Positions 49,865-60,132 of a stretch of DNA of 64,000 nt are shown in pieces; positions within the stretch are counted from its first letter, which is position 1; the number at the start of each line of letters is the position of its first letter. The translations under genes were made by a program, and so were the position numbers. Below the pieces are notes generated by a model. The model saw nothing but the letters and a program-made list of their open reading frames with translations. It was not told the origin of the DNA and ran no database searches. The DNA lies in assembly GCA_028291615.1 (NCBI GenBank), contig JAQGHM010000067.1:1-64000 (forward strand), in the 5' to 3' direction. Source of the DNA: Phycisphaerales bacterium. Its GTDB lineage: Bacteria; Planctomycetota; Phycisphaerae; Tepidisphaerales; Tepidisphaeraceae.

Positions 49865-52667
49865 TAAGTTTGCCTGCATCGCCGCGGCCGTTGCGCTATT
49901 CTCCTGCGCCCCGGTTTTCGCCGAAACCTTCACTTGGTCCAGCGCCGCCACGGGCAATAACAATTGGAGCGCCGGCAACAGTTGGATAGGTGGTACCCCG
50001 CCCGTCTCCGCCAACACCACTGACATCCTGTTTGCCACGTCCCTTCGCACGTCCCCCGTCGACAATCTCGCCACTCCTTTCACGATCCGTTCGCTTTTTT
50101 TCGTCGACAATCCCTACAGCCTGAGCGGCAATTGGTTGACCTTTGAAGGTGAATTCGCCGGCATCTTCAACAACACCACCACGTCAATCTCCAACCACAT
50201 CACGCTCAATTCGACCATTACCTACCAGCAGAATGGCAACGCGACTTTCTCGAACACCATTGATGGCGGGGGTGGGTTCATCAAAGCAGGCGCCGGCACC
50301 GTCACGTTCAATACCTTCAACCTCTACAACGGCGACACCGATATCAACGCCGGCCAGATCGTGCTCGGGCACACGCAGGGTTTGCTCTTAACGACCGTCA
50401 ACCTCAACACCAACAACGGCATCAATCTGAATGGTTTTGCGGCGGTGATCGGCAACCTTGCCGGGACCGGAAATCTGAATCTCGGCTCCGCGTCCGTCAG
50501 CGTCGGCACCAACAACACCTCGCAGGCCTATTCCGGCCAATTCTCCGCAACCACCGGCACTATCGATAAGCGCGGCTCGGGCACTTGGACGCTCAGCGGC
50601 GCCGGCAGCAGCTTTTCAAGGTTCTCCGTCAGTAGCGGCCGCACCGTGCTCTCCGGCGGCAACCTTACGCTGACCTCAACCTCCGCGGTCAATCGCGCGC
50701 TGATGGTCGGAAACACCGAAGGTGGCGCCTTGGATGTTTTCGCCGGAGCCGCTCTCAATACCGTCGCCGGCGGCACGGGCAGCGCGCTGATCAAGGGTGC
50801 CTCCGGGACCGCATCGACGATGACGGTGGCCGGCGCGGGATCGCGCTGGGATGCCTCGCAAATTGATATCGGAGGCAGCACCACCACGCGCGGCGCACTG
50901 GTCGCCGATAACGCAGGCGTTATCAACGCCGGCGACATCTTCGTCGGCAAACCCGGCGGCGGATCTCTCGTCATCCAAAATGGCGGCATCGTCACTACCA
51001 CGCATTTGAATGTCAGCAGCGACGCAGCCGATCCGGCCCCCACCGTCGCTCTGCGCAGCGGCGGCCAATCCGCCGCCACCGAAACCATCCTCGCCACGCC
51101 AACCAGCTCGATCGACGTCGATCGCGGCACCCTGCACACCGCGATGCTCACCAGCGCCGCGGGAAATGGATCGATCACTCTGCGCGATCCCTTCGGCGCC
51201 AGCGCCCTGGTCATCGACGGAAGCAGCGCTTCGGCCACCTACACCGGCTCCATCTCCGGTAGCGGCGGCATCACGAAAAATGGCGCGTCCACGCAGACGC
51301 TCTCCGGCCCCAACACTTACAACGGCGCCACCACCGTCAATGCCGGCAATCTCATCCTGACCAACGGCTCATCCGCCTCCTACAACGCCAACGGCGCCGG
51401 CAAAATCACGCTCAACTTCGGCGATCTCGGCCACAGCTCGCTACGCGTCAGCGGCGGCGGCACCATCATTTATCCCCCTACCGTTATCGGCGGCTTCATT
51501 CGCGGCAGTGACGGCCAGCACAACCTCAAGGCCGTCACCAGCTTTAATGGCACGACCTTCGCCGTCGATTCCGCTCTGTCGCAGGACAACCCGCTCACCC
51601 TCAACAACGTCACTAACAGCGGCAACTTCACCAATAACGACTCGCTCACCTGGGATGGCGGGGTCAACACATCGGCCGGCACGTTCACCGTCAATGCGAA
51701 GGGAACATTGGTCACCGCATTCGAAAACAATGGCGTGATCGCGATCCAGCGCGGCGGCTCGCTCACTAACTCCAATACCACCCTCGTCAGCGGCGGCGGC
51801 AGTCGCATCGACATCGATTCACAAGGCCAGCTCAACCTTGTTTCCTCCGAACTGAACCTCAACGGCAGCCTGCTTATCAACAACGGCGCCGTCAAAGGCA
51901 CGGTCAACGTACATTTCAATGGTCTGGCGACTGGCAGTGGGGACTTCGGCAAGATCAACCTGTTTGAGAACGGCCGGTTCGCCCCCGGCGCCGGCGCCAG
52001 CCCGGCAGTGTTCAGCCCTGCCGCCGTCGCCGCCAGTCAGGCGTCCTTCGCGACCGGCACGTCGCTGGCGATCGAGATCGGTGGCAAAACCGCCGGGAGC
52101 GGGTTCGATCAGGTGAACGTGGACGGTGTCGCCACGCTGGCCGGGACGCTTGAGGTCACGACCGCCAACAACTTCGTCCCCGCCGCGCTCGATGCGTTTA
52201 AGGTAGTGTCATTCGCGTCGCGCAGCTGCGCCTTTTCCACCTACGCCGGTACGCTCAGCGCCGCGAACGGCTTAGCTTACGCGCCCATCTACAGTGCTAC
52301 CGACCTGACGCTGATCGCCACCCTGCCCGGCGACGCCAACCTGGACGGCAAGGTCGATTTCCTCGATCTGGCCAGGCTCGCGCAAAGCTACAACAGCACG
52401 GTCTCGGGCACGACCGATTCTTGGTGGCTCAAGGGCGACTTTACGTATGACGGCAAGGTCGATTTCCTCGATCTGGCCAGGCTCGCGCAGAACTACAACA
52501 CGTCGGCCCTGCCTGCCGCGCCGGGCGAGTTCTCGGCGGCCCTTGCAGCCGATTGGAGCAAGGCCCAGGAACTTGCCAGCGTACCGGAGCCGTCGCTGGC
52601 TGCGCTAACCGGTTTGGCGCTCCTGCTGGTGCGCACTCGCGGGTGCCGCCATGCGTCGAATATTTAA
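49860..52667 (+). CDS. PEP-CTERM surface protein with autotransporter-type repeats and dockerin-like motifs (paralog 2)
   Basis: 935 aa. Signal peptide (MIKFACIAAAVALFSCAPVFA), then TWSSAATGNNNWSAGNSW. Beta-solenoid with PATR-type repeats (SGPNTYNGATTVNAGN). A central region has another repeat type (LMVGNTEGGALDVFAGA, GALVADNAGVINAGDIFVG). Two dockerin-like units (GDANLDGKVDFLDLARLAQ, GDFTYDGKVDFLDLARLAQ) and a PEP-CTERM end (VPEPSLAALTGLALLLVRTRG) close it. The final 210 residues nearly equal those of paralog 1. The start overlaps the upstream stop by a few bases, so the two are one operon. Confidence 0.87.
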   Translation: MIKFACIAAAVALFSCAPVFAETFTWSSAATGNNNWSAGNSWIGGTPPVSANTTDILFATSLRTSPVDNLATPFTIRSLFFVDNPYSLSGNWLTFEGEFAGIFNNTTTSISNHITLNSTITYQQNGNATFSNTIDGGGGFIKAGAGTVTFNTFNLYNGDTDINAGQIVLGHTQGLLLTTVNLNTNNGINLNGFAAVIGNLAGTGNLNLGSASVSVGTNNTSQAYSGQFSATTGTIDKRGSGTWTLSGAGSSFSRFSVSSGRTVLSGGNLTLTSTSAVNRALMVGNTEGGALDVFAGAALNTVAGGTGSALIKGASGTASTMTVAGAGSRWDASQIDIGGSTTTRGALVADNAGVINAGDIFVGKPGGGSLVIQNGGIVTTTHLNVSSDAADPAPTVALRSGGQSAATETILATPTSSIDVDRGTLHTAMLTSAAGNGSITLRDPFGASALVIDGSSASATYTGSISGSGGITKNGASTQTLSGPNTYNGATTVNAGNLILTNGSSASYNANGAGKITLNFGDLGHSSLRVSGGGTIIYPPTVIGGFIRGSDGQHNLKAVTSFNGTTFAVDSALSQDNPLTLNNVTNSGNFTNNDSLTWDGGVNTSAGTFTVNAKGTLVTAFENNGVIAIQRGGSLTNSNTTLVSGGGSRIDIDSQGQLNLVSSELNLNGSLLINNGAVKGTVNVHFNGLATGSGDFGKINLFENGRFAPGAGASPAVFSPAAVAASQASFATGTSLAIEIGGKTAGSGFDQVNVDGVATLAGTLEVTTANNFVPAALDAFKVVSFASRSCAFSTYAGTLSAANGLAYAPIYSATDLTLIATLPGDANLDGKVDFLDLARLAQSYNSTVSGTTDSWWLKGDFTYDGKVDFLDLARLAQNYNTSALPAAPGEFSAALAADWSKAQELASVPEPSLAALTGLALLLVRTRGCRHASNI
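51957..52585 (+). repeat. 3'-terminal segment duplicated from the previous gene (copy 2)
   Basis: Partner of 49165-49795. Differences are mostly third-position changes, plus Ser-Cys versus Ser-Gly in SRSCAFSTY and a few others, which points to recent duplication or gene conversion. Confidence 0.75.
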
Positions 52668-52710
52668 ACAAACAAGCCCCATGACGGCGAGCCATGGGGC
52701 CTGTTCTTCT
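52668..52710. terminator. Bidirectional terminator between the PEP-CTERM pair and rpsD
   Basis: GCCCCATG (52676-52683) pairs with CATGGGGC (52693-52700). On the minus strand TTGTTTGTTT follows; on the plus strand a weaker CTGTTCTTCT. It lies between convergent genes. Confidence 0.75.
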
Positions 52711-52744
52711 ATTGAATTGTGGTCGGCAAGACCGGGATGCGGCT

Positions 52745-53341
52745 TTACCGATAGAATTCGATGATCAGGTTCATATTGACTTCGAACGGCACGTCCTCGG
52801 GCGTCGGCAGGGCGTTGACCTTGCCGGTGAGCTGCGAGGGGTTCCATTCAAGCCAGTTGGGGACGTTGTGGCTGCCGACCTGTTCCATGTTGTCGCGCAG
52901 GACCTTGCCAATCCCTTCCTTGAAGGTGATCGTCTGGCCGGCTTCAACGCGGTAGGACGGGATGTCGGTTTTGTGGCCGTCGACCAGAACGTGGCCATGG
53001 GCGACGATCTGGCGGGCGGCCCAGATGGTTTTGGCGACGCCCAAGCGGCGCAGGACGTTGTCCAGGCGCGTCTCCAGGATTTGCATCATCGTGCTGGCGG
53101 TGTTGCCCTTGGAGCGCTTGGCGATGTCCAGGAACTTACGGAACTGCTTTTCCAGCATGCCGTAATGGAAGCGGAGCTTCTGCTTTTCGGTCAGGCGCAC
53201 GCCGTATTCGGTGTTGCGGCGGCCGCGATAGCCGTGCATGCCGGGGAGGGTAAGCTCTTTGGCGGTGTGCTTGGGGATGTCGGCGATCGGTACGCCGACG
53301 CGGCGGGACAGTTTAACCTTGGGACCCAGGTAGCGGCCCAT
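52745..53341 (-). CDS. rpsD: 30S ribosomal protein S4
   Basis: 198 aa. Begins MGRYLGPKVKLSRRVGVP and has the S4 hallmarks: LTEKQKLRFHYGMLEKQFR, the S4 RNA-binding domain (LETRLDNVLRRLGVAKTIWAARQIVAHGHVLVDG) near residues 90-125, and NLIIEFYR at the end. It binds 16S rRNA early in 30S assembly and often controls its own mRNA. It stands alone, away from the alpha operon, with a strong promoter and a leader of about 185 nt. Confidence 0.97.
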   Translation of the reverse strand: MGRYLGPKVKLSRRVGVPIADIPKHTAKELTLPGMHGYRGRRNTEYGVRLTEKQKLRFHYGMLEKQFRKFLDIAKRSKGNTASTMMQILETRLDNVLRRLGVAKTIWAARQIVAHGHVLVDGHKTDIPSYRVEAGQTITFKEGIGKVLRDNMEQVGSHNVPNWLEWNPSQLTGKVNALPTPEDVPFEVNMNLIIEFYR

Positions 53342-53486
53342 ATCTCACGCAACTCTTTCTACGCGCTCTTCTTGTAAATCGAGGCGCGCTCAAAACATGC
53401 GCAGCGACCGTGCTGAAAGCGGGCGATCGTCTTATGCGCCTTGCCGGCGGGCATGGTTTTGAGGCATGCGGGCCGGTCTCAGCCGC

Positions 53487-53557
53487 GCGGGCCGCGATCG
53501 GGCCCGCTTCCACGGCGAGGGGAGGGGGGATTATAGCGATTGACGCCCGGCTGACAA
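53487..53557 (-). promoter_or_regulatory. rpsD promoter and leader hairpin
   Basis: On the minus strand TTGTCA (53552-53557), 16 bases, TATAAT (53530-53535). In the resulting leader GCGGGCC (53501-53507) and GGCCCGC (53487-53493) form a 7-bp GC-rich hairpin. The long leader would suit S4 autoregulation, but I see no recognised S4-binding structure. Confidence 0.6.
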
Positions 53558-53613
53558 GGCAACGCGCGATCTGTCCATTGTCGATTAGGGCTCGCAGAGG
53601 ATAAAGGAGAAGG

Positions 53614-54867
53614 ATGCCAGCCCTTGCCACGCCTGCCAAGCTCAAGTTCGGGCCGCCTTCCCAGGTCCGGTCATTCCTGAACCTGCCGGGAAGTTTTGAA
53701 TACCTGCTGACCGGAAGCACGTCGCGGCCGCGGTTGCCGGACGAGTTGCTGGGCGCGAGCGCCGCGCGGCCGAAGAACGTGGTGCTGATCCTCATTGACG
53801 GCTGGGGCTGGAAGAAGGCGTTCGATCCAACGTTGCCGCTCGTCTCGCGCATCAGCCGCGAAAGCTCTACCCACATCCACCCCATCGACAGCGGTTTCCC
53901 GACGACGACGGCGGCGATGCTCCCCTCGCTTTACACCGGTCAACCGCCCGTGGTGCACGGGTATGTCGAGTGGCGTCACTATGAGGAATCGCTCGGCGCG
54001 ACGATCAACATCTTGCCGTGGCGGCTGGAGTCGGACCACGGCCAGCGCGAGAGCCTGGCGCGGCGCGGTGTCGATCCGCACACGATCCTGCGCAAGGGGA
54101 CGTTCTTCAAAGAGCTGAAGGAGAAGGGCGTCACCGGCCACCTGGTTCAGCCGGACGAGTTGCAGAACAGCACGTTCAACAGTTTTATCGTGCCGCCGGA
54201 AGATGCGACGACGGTCTTCTACGCGAATTTTCGACGGGGCCTGGATGAGATCACCAACGCGCTGGCCCTGCCGGGCGAGCGCAAGCTGATCATCTTCTAC
54301 GCGATGAAGTACGACCACATCTGCCACCTGCTGGGCCCCGAGTCGGCCGGGGCGCGGGAGGCGCTGCAGCAGACGCTGAACACGATCGACGACTGGTACC
54401 TGAGCGTTGCCGGCCAGCACCCCGGCACGCTGCTGACGATGACGGCCGATCATGGTCAAATCCACGTCCCGCTGACGCAGTGGATCAGCTTGCCGGAAAA
54501 AACGCCGCTGTTGGGGAAGTATCTAAGAAAGGACGCAGCCGGGAACCTCATCCCGATGGCGGGCTCGGCGCGGGACCGTTTCGCATATCTCCGCCCCGGT
54601 AGCGAGGCCGAGGCGCTGGAGGTCGTCTCAAGACAACTGGAAGGCCTGGCCGACGTGCAACTGGTGCGCGACATGGTGGCGCGCGGGTATTACAACAGTG
54701 CGACGCCGTCAGAACAGTTCTGGCGGCGGATGGGCGATCTCTGCATCCTGCCCCACGCCGGGTGCATCACGGGATGGGATGGCGCAGTCGGAAAGGACCT
54801 CGGACACCACGGCGGACTATCGGAGGATGAGGTGCAGATCCCGTGGATCATGACGGGGTTGGGGTAA
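53614..54867 (+). CDS. Alkaline-phosphatase-superfamily (phosphodiesterase/nucleotide pyrophosphatase type) protein
   Basis: 417 aa, AAGGAGAAGG before the ATG, no signal peptide. Superfamily metal and nucleophile positions: VVLILIDGWGW, the Thr nucleophile region SGFPTTTAAMLPSLYTG, MKYDHICHLLGP, TMTADHGQIHV and a final HHGGLSEDEVQIPW. Typical substrates are nucleotides or phosphodiesters; the exact one is unknown. The last 20 bases overlap the convergent GH63 gene. Confidence 0.88.
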   Translation: MPALATPAKLKFGPPSQVRSFLNLPGSFEYLLTGSTSRPRLPDELLGASAARPKNVVLILIDGWGWKKAFDPTLPLVSRISRESSTHIHPIDSGFPTTTAAMLPSLYTGQPPVVHGYVEWRHYEESLGATINILPWRLESDHGQRESLARRGVDPHTILRKGTFFKELKEKGVTGHLVQPDELQNSTFNSFIVPPEDATTVFYANFRRGLDEITNALALPGERKLIIFYAMKYDHICHLLGPESAGAREALQQTLNTIDDWYLSVAGQHPGTLLTMTADHGQIHVPLTQWISLPEKTPLLGKYLRKDAAGNLIPMAGSARDRFAYLRPGSEAEALEVVSRQLEGLADVQLVRDMVARGYYNSATPSEQFWRRMGDLCILPHAGCITGWDGAVGKDLGHHGGLSEDEVQIPWIMTGLG

Positions 54868-57595
54868 GGGCAGGCGCGTCGGTCGCCGCTTTCTTCTCCG
54901 CTTCAGCGCGATCGAGTGCTTGTTGCTCGATCAATTTGGCGACCAATCCGGTCCATCCCGTCTGGTGACTGGCGCCCAGTCCCGTGCCGTTGTCGCCGTG
55001 GAAGAATTCGTGGAAGAGGAGGTGGTCTTTAAAGTGGGGGTCGTGCTGGAGGAGCGGGTTGTCGCCGAAGCAGGGGCGCTTGCCGTTTTCGTCGGGGAGG
55101 AACAGGTTGACCAGGCGGCGACCCAGCTCGATCGCGACTTGATTCAGCGTTAGCAATTGTCCGGACCCGCGCGGGCATTCGACGGTGAACATTTCGCCGT
55201 AGAAGCGGTCGTAGACGCGCAGGGCGGTGATCAGCATGAACGCGGTGGGGAACCAGATCGGGCCGCGCCAATTCGAGTTGCCGCCAAAGAGGCGCGTGGT
55301 CGATTCCGCCGGTTCGTAGCGCACGGTCCACTCGCGGTCGCCGACGCTCAGCACATACGGCTTGGCGAGGTGATACCGCGACAGCGAGCGCAGGCCGAAC
55401 TCGGAGAGGAACTCCGTCTCGTCAAGCGTGCGCTCGAGGATGCGCTTCAGCCGGTCGAAGTTGGCGATCGACAGCAGGCAGCGAGCGCCGTTGGCGGTCC
55501 AGATGCACATCATGCCCAGCGACAAATCCGGGCGATTGGTCATCAGCCAATCGTATCGCGCCTTGAAATTCGGCAGCTTCTCGAACCAGCTGTGATCCAG
55601 GATCTGCGCCGCGAAGAGCGGGATCAGGCCGACCAGCGAGCGCACCTTAAGCTTGGTCGAAACCGTTGAATCGACGTTCTTGATCGAGTCGTAATACCAG
55701 CCGTCTTCCTCGTCCCAGAGCGTATTGCCCGCCGCCTCGCCGCGATTGATGGCTGCCGCGATGGCCATGAAATGCTCGAAGAATTTAATCCCTAGGTGCT
55801 CATAGACCTGATCTTCCTGCGCCAGTTCCAAACCGATCGCCATCATGTTGAGGCAGAAGAGGGCCATCCATCCGGTGGCGTCGGCCTGTTCGAGATAGCC
55901 CCCATCGGGCAACGGTTTTGAGCGATCGAAGACCGAGATGTTGTCGAGCCCGAGGAAGCCGCCCTGGAAGATGTTTCGTCCCTGGCTGTCCTTGCGATTG
56001 ACCCACCAGGTGAAGTTGAGCAGCAGCTTGTGGTAGCAGCGCTCGAGAAACTGGCGGTCGCCCTTCTCGCCATTCGCATGCTTCTCGATGTTGTAGACGC
56101 GGAATGCCGCCCATGCCTGCACCGGCGGATTCACGTCGGAGAATTCCCACTCATACGCGGGGATCTGGCCGTTGGGGTGCTGGAGCTTCTCGCTGATGAT
56201 CAGTTCGAGCTGGTGCTTGGCAGAATCGACGTCGATCATCGCCAGCGGGATGACGTGAAACGCAAGGTCCCACGCGGCGAACCAGGGATATTCCCACTTG
56301 TCGGGCATTGAGAAAACGTCGGCGGTTGAGAGGTGCTCCCAATCCTTGTTCCGCCGGGCGAGGCGCTCTTGGGGCGGGGGTGGGCCGGCGGGGTCGCCGT
56401 GGAGCCAGGCGTGGACGTCGTAGGCGTAGAACTGCTTGGACCAGAGCATGCCCGCGAACGCCTGCCGCTGCACGCGCCGTTCTTCGTCGGTGGCGTTTTC
56501 CGGGTGGATCGCGTTGTAAAACTTGTCCGCCTCGCGCTGCCGCACGGAGAAGAACTTCCCGAAGTTGGCGAACGGGTGATCGTGCTCCTCGGGCGTAAGC
56601 CGCAGGTCCACCTGCCGCGACTCACCGGCCGGGATCTCCAGCAGGTAATTCAGCCCCGCCTTCGTGCCGCGCGCATCGGGAGTAGTCACGCCATCCACCT
56701 GGTTGACGATGTACTCGTGAAACGCGTCCTTCACGTGCGGCTTGGGATTCTCCTGCTGGTAAAGCCGCTGCGCGTTGGTCTCATTGTCGGTGAAGAGCGG
56801 TTCGGGCTGGCCGGCGGCGTAGAGGAAGCGGTTGCCCAGCGTTTCGTGGGTGGCGCGCAGCTCCACCTGATGCTCCAGCTTGCGCTTGACGGTGATCAGC
56901 GGCTCTTCCCCGCGCGGCTTGCTCCACGCCCAGGTGTTGCGAAACCAGAGCTGCGGGATCACGTGCAGGATCGCCGGATCGGGGCCGCGATTACTCACGG
57001 TGATGCGAATGACCAGGTCCTGCGGCGCGGCCTTGGCATACTCGACCACGACGTCGAAGTAACGCGAGTGGTTAAAGACGCCGGTGTCGAGCAACTCAAA
57101 CTCGGGCTCGAACGTGCTGCGCTGGCCGTTGGCCTCGACGAGGCGGGCGTAGGGGAACTCAGCCTGCGGATATTTGTACAGGTACTTGAGGTACGAATAC
57201 GTCGGCGTCGCGTCGAGATAATAGTAGAGCTCCTTGACGTCCTCGCCATGGTTGCCTTCGGGACCGGTCAGTCCGAACAGACGCTCCTTGAGGATCGAGT
57301 CGCGGCCGTTCCAGAGCGCGAGCGAGAAACAGAGGATCTGGTCTTCATCGCAAATCGCCGCGAGTCCGTCCTCGTTCCAGCGGTAAGCCTTCGAGCGGGC
57401 GTGGTCGTGGGGCAGAAACGCCCAGGCGCTGCCGTCGGCCGAATAATCTTCGCGCACGGTGCCCCAAGCGCGCTCGGCGACGAACGGGCCCCACTGCTTC
57501 CAGTTCTTCTCGCCGGCCCGATGTTCCAGAAGTCGCTTGTGCTCGGGCGTAACCTGCAGGGACGACGTGGAAGTGGTGGTGGTGTTGCGTTTCAT
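54848..57595 (-). CDS. GH63/MGH1-like glucosidase
   Basis: 915 aa, cytoplasmic by absence of a signal peptide. The sequence follows bacterial proteins annotated as glucosidase with an MGH1-like (alpha/alpha)6 barrel: [18 protein letters not shown] at the start, [18 protein letters not shown], the barrel with [39 protein letters not shown] and [16 protein letters not shown], ending [13 protein letters not shown]. Candidate catalytic acids lie in WDLAF and GWTGLV surroundings. Relatives act on alpha-glucosides or mannosylglycerate. ATG overlaps the tsaE stop (ATGA). The 3' end overlaps a convergent gene by 20 bases. Confidence 0.87.
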   Translation of the reverse strand: MKRNTTTTSTSSLQVTPEHKRLLEHRAGEKNWKQWGPFVAERAWGTVREDYSADGSAWAFLPHDHARSKAYRWNEDGLAAICDEDQILCFSLALWNGRDSILKERLFGLTGPEGNHGEDVKELYYYLDATPTYSYLKYLYKYPQAEFPYARLVEANGQRSTFEPEFELLDTGVFNHSRYFDVVVEYAKAAPQDLVIRITVSNRGPDPAILHVIPQLWFRNTWAWSKPRGEEPLITVKRKLEHQVELRATHETLGNRFLYAAGQPEPLFTDNETNAQRLYQQENPKPHVKDAFHEYIVNQVDGVTTPDARGTKAGLNYLLEIPAGESRQVDLRLTPEEHDHPFANFGKFFSVRQREADKFYNAIHPENATDEERRVQRQAFAGMLWSKQFYAYDVHAWLHGDPAGPPPPQERLARRNKDWEHLSTADVFSMPDKWEYPWFAAWDLAFHVIPLAMIDVDSAKHQLELIISEKLQHPNGQIPAYEWEFSDVNPPVQAWAAFRVYNIEKHANGEKGDRQFLERCYHKLLLNFTWWVNRKDSQGRNIFQGGFLGLDNISVFDRSKPLPDGGYLEQADATGWMALFCLNMMAIGLELAQEDQVYEHLGIKFFEHFMAIAAAINRGEAAGNTLWDEEDGWYYDSIKNVDSTVSTKLKVRSLVGLIPLFAAQILDHSWFEKLPNFKARYDWLMTNRPDLSLGMMCIWTANGARCLLSIANFDRLKRILERTLDETEFLSEFGLRSLSRYHLAKPYVLSVGDREWTVRYEPAESTTRLFGGNSNWRGPIWFPTAFMLITALRVYDRFYGEMFTVECPRGSGQLLTLNQVAIELGRRLVNLFLPDENGKRPCFGDNPLLQHDPHFKDHLLFHEFFHGDNGTGLGASHQTGWTGLVAKLIEQQALDRAEAEKKAATDAPALTPTPS

Positions 57596-58065
57596 CGCGG
57601 ATCGATTGTCGGGCCTTGCGCGTCGCTTGTCACCGGCCCGGGAGCCTCGATCGAGATTCGCCGCGTGGTCTCGTCAAGTGGCTCGATGCGAATGTGCAGG
57701 GTGCCCGCGGGCAGCAGTTCGGTGATTCGGTCGGCCCATTCGACCACGACCACGCCCCCCTGCTCGAGTAGCTCTGTGAAGCCGATGGCTTCGAAATCTT
57801 CCGGCCCATTGACGCGATACGCATCGAGATGAAACAGCGGCAATCGACCGGTGTCGTAAATATTCAGGAGTACATAGGTGGGGCTCGACACCGTTCGCGG
57901 GTTGCCGCCCAGCCCGATCAGCAAGCCGCGGACGAACTGTGTCTTGCCCGCGCCCAGATTCCCGTGGAGCGCGATGGCCGAGCCGGGCCCGAGCGTGCGC
58001 GCGAGTTCCGCGGCGACGGTTTCGGTCTCGACGACGGAGCGCGTTTCATAATCCACGGCGAACAC
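57592..58065 (-). CDS. tsaE: tRNA threonylcarbamoyladenosine biosynthesis ATPase TsaE
   Basis: 157 aa from GTG 58065, 1 base after the upstream stop. Walker A GNLGAGKTQF, switch region SSPTYVLLNIYD, HLDAYRV, and the Walker-B-like VVVVEWADRI. TsaE helps TsaBD make t6A37 on ANN-decoding tRNAs. Translation is coupled to the glucosidase gene by ATGA overlap. TsaB and TsaD are not in the window. Confidence 0.93.
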   Translation of the reverse strand: MFAVDYETRSVVETETVAAELARTLGPGSAIALHGNLGAGKTQFVRGLLIGLGGNPRTVSSPTYVLLNIYDTGRLPLFHLDAYRVNGPEDFEAIGFTELLEQGGVVVVEWADRITELLPAGTLHIRIEPLDETTRRISIEAPGPVTSDAQGPTIDPR

Positions 58066-58066
58066 C

Positions 58067-60130
58067 TTAACGCAAAATCGGGAAGAGGCTGCTCTGGTCA
58101 TCCGTCCAGAGGCGCGGCGGGATCTTCGCCGGCGTCTGCGTGACTGGCCGGATCGGTAGCGCCGCGAGAAACGCCTGATCGGCGCTGAGCAGCATCCATG
58201 CCGAAGTGAACTGCGGATTTCCCACACCCCCCTGCTCGTCGAGCACGAGCAGCGTCTTGAGACCGAGATGATCGGCGGCGGCTTGCACGATCGGGCGGAG
58301 ATCAAGGTGCTGATTGGTGATGTGAACGGCGATCACCCCGCCGGCGTTCAGGTGCCGGCGGTAGAGGTCGAACGCTTCTTTGGTCAGCAGATGCACCGGG
58401 ATCGCATCGCCATTGAAGGCATCGAGGATCAAGACGTCGAAATGTTGATCTGGCTCGCGCTCCAGTGACAAGCGAGCGTCGCCTAAAACGTGTTCCACGT
58501 GCGCCGGTGAATCCTTCAGGAACGTGAAGTAGCGCTGCGCGAAGTCCAGCACCTGCGGGTTGATCTCGTAGAAGCGAAAGATATCCGCTGGCCGGCCGTA
58601 GGTCGCCAGCGTCCCCGCGCCCAGGCCCACCGCCCCGATCGTCCGCGGCGCATCGGGCATGAAGTGTTCCAGCAGCAACCCCGCCCCGCTGGTGCGGCCG
58701 TAGTAGGTGGTCGGTTCGCGGCGGCGGGTTTCATTGGCAAATTGCAGTCCGTGCGTGATGCCGCCGTGGCGCATGAGATAGTTGTGAGCAAGCGAGCGAT
58801 CCTCGTCGCGCGCGACGACGCTGATCGCGCCGTAGAACGACCGCGCCGCCGCAACCACGCGCCCCGGTTCGCCGGCATGGGCGGCGATCAGGAAATAGCC
58901 GAGCACCATCGCCAACGTGATCATGCCCAGCCACGCCCAGTTCGGCCGGCCGCTATGAAGGCGCGATGTTCGATCCGTGAAGAGAATCACCATCGCCAAT
59001 ACGCCGGTGATGATCAGGCTCAGCGGATACTCGAAGTACGTCACGAAGAGCAGCGGCGCCGCCACCGCGACGAAGAGACCACCCAGCGCGCCGCCCGCCG
59101 AGAGCGTGAGGTAATAGCCGGTGAGCCGTTCCACAGGCGGTTTGAGGCGCGCCAATTCACCGTGGCAGATCATGCAGGCGATGAAGAGCGCCGCCGAGTA
59201 CGTCCCCAACTGCACCGCGATGGCAAACCCGCTCCCCAAAAACATGATCACCGTCACACCCACCACCGCCAGCGGCAAAAGCCAGAGCATGACGCTGCGG
59301 CGATACCACCGCGGCCCGTCAAACGCGATCACGAACGTGAGCAGGTAAAGCGAAAGCGGCACGATCCAGAGGAACGGGATAACCGCTACTTCCTGGCAGA
59401 TCTTGTTGGTCGTCGCCAGCAGCAGCAAAGTCCCGCACGCCGGCAGTAACAACCACATCAGGCGAGTGAAGATGGATGGCGACGTGAGCGACGCAGGCGC
59501 CGTCAGTGGTTCAATCTCTCGCCGCCGCGAAGTAAAGGCGCACGCCGCGCACAATAGTGCGAACAGACCAAACCCCACCGACCATACCACCGCCTGCGTG
59601 CGCCGGCTCAGCATCGGCTCGATCAGGAACGGATACGTCAGCAGCGCCCCCAGCGATGCCAAATTCGACAGCGCATACAACCGATAAGGCGACCGCCCCG
59701 GCGATACCCGCCCCAGCCACCCCTGCAAAAGCGGCCCGGTCGAAGCGACCAGCAAATACGGCAACCCCACGCTCACTGCTAGCAACCCAAAGATCCGCCA
59801 CGTTGGATCATCAGCCGTCACCGGCTTCCATCGCTCGCTCGGAACGATCGGAAGCGTCGCCAGCGCCAATGCCAGCAGCGCCACGTGCAATACCAATTGC
59901 CCCTTTGCCCCAAGTCGTCGCAGCGTCACATGCGCATATGCATACCCCGCCAAGAGCGCCACCTGAAAAAACAGCATGCACGTCGTCCAGACCGCCGGCG
60001 AACCCCCGAACCACGGCAGGATGAACTTCGCAATCAGCGGCTGAACCTGAAACAGCAGGAACGCGCCCGCGAAGATCGTGACGGCGTACAATCCAAAGGG
60101 CGAGCGCGTACGAAGTGGCACTGCGGTCAT
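58067..60130 (-). CDS. Membrane protein with fused MFS-like and spermidine-synthase-like domains
   Basis: 687 aa from ATG 60130, 2 bases after the thiL stop. About 12 hydrophobic helices fill residues 10-430 (FGLYAVTIFAGAFLLFQVQPLIA, LLLPACGTLLLLATTN). The C-terminal part is a spermidine-synthase-like Rossmann domain: VGLGAGTLATYG, FYEINPQVLDFA, DVLILDAFNGDAIPVHLLT. The family is called fused MFS/spermidine synthase; real activity is not established and it lacks an obvious partner such as SpeD. Confidence 0.88.
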   Translation of the reverse strand: MTAVPLRTRSPFGLYAVTIFAGAFLLFQVQPLIAKFILPWFGGSPAVWTTCMLFFQVALLAGYAYAHVTLRRLGAKGQLVLHVALLALALATLPIVPSERWKPVTADDPTWRIFGLLAVSVGLPYLLVASTGPLLQGWLGRVSPGRSPYRLYALSNLASLGALLTYPFLIEPMLSRRTQAVVWSVGFGLFALLCAACAFTSRRREIEPLTAPASLTSPSIFTRLMWLLLPACGTLLLLATTNKICQEVAVIPFLWIVPLSLYLLTFVIAFDGPRWYRRSVMLWLLPLAVVGVTVIMFLGSGFAIAVQLGTYSAALFIACMICHGELARLKPPVERLTGYYLTLSAGGALGGLFVAVAAPLLFVTYFEYPLSLIITGVLAMVILFTDRTSRLHSGRPNWAWLGMITLAMVLGYFLIAAHAGEPGRVVAAARSFYGAISVVARDEDRSLAHNYLMRHGGITHGLQFANETRRREPTTYYGRTSGAGLLLEHFMPDAPRTIGAVGLGAGTLATYGRPADIFRFYEINPQVLDFAQRYFTFLKDSPAHVEHVLGDARLSLEREPDQHFDVLILDAFNGDAIPVHLLTKEAFDLYRRHLNAGGVIAVHITNQHLDLRPIVQAAADHLGLKTLLVLDEQGGVGNPQFTSAWMLLSADQAFLAALPIRPVTQTPAKIPPRLWTDDQSSLFPILR

Positions 60131-60132
60131 CG

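Noticed and set aside
46004-52667. Exosortase or PEP-CTERM biosynthetic cluster next to the PEP-CTERM proteins
   Set aside because: No exosortase, EPS glycosyltransferase or PEP-CTERM regulator is encoded in the window.
56333-57832. Long plus-strand frame opposite the GH63-like gene
   Set aside because: Antisense shadow of a well-supported gene, with no ribosome site and Arg/Val-rich composition.
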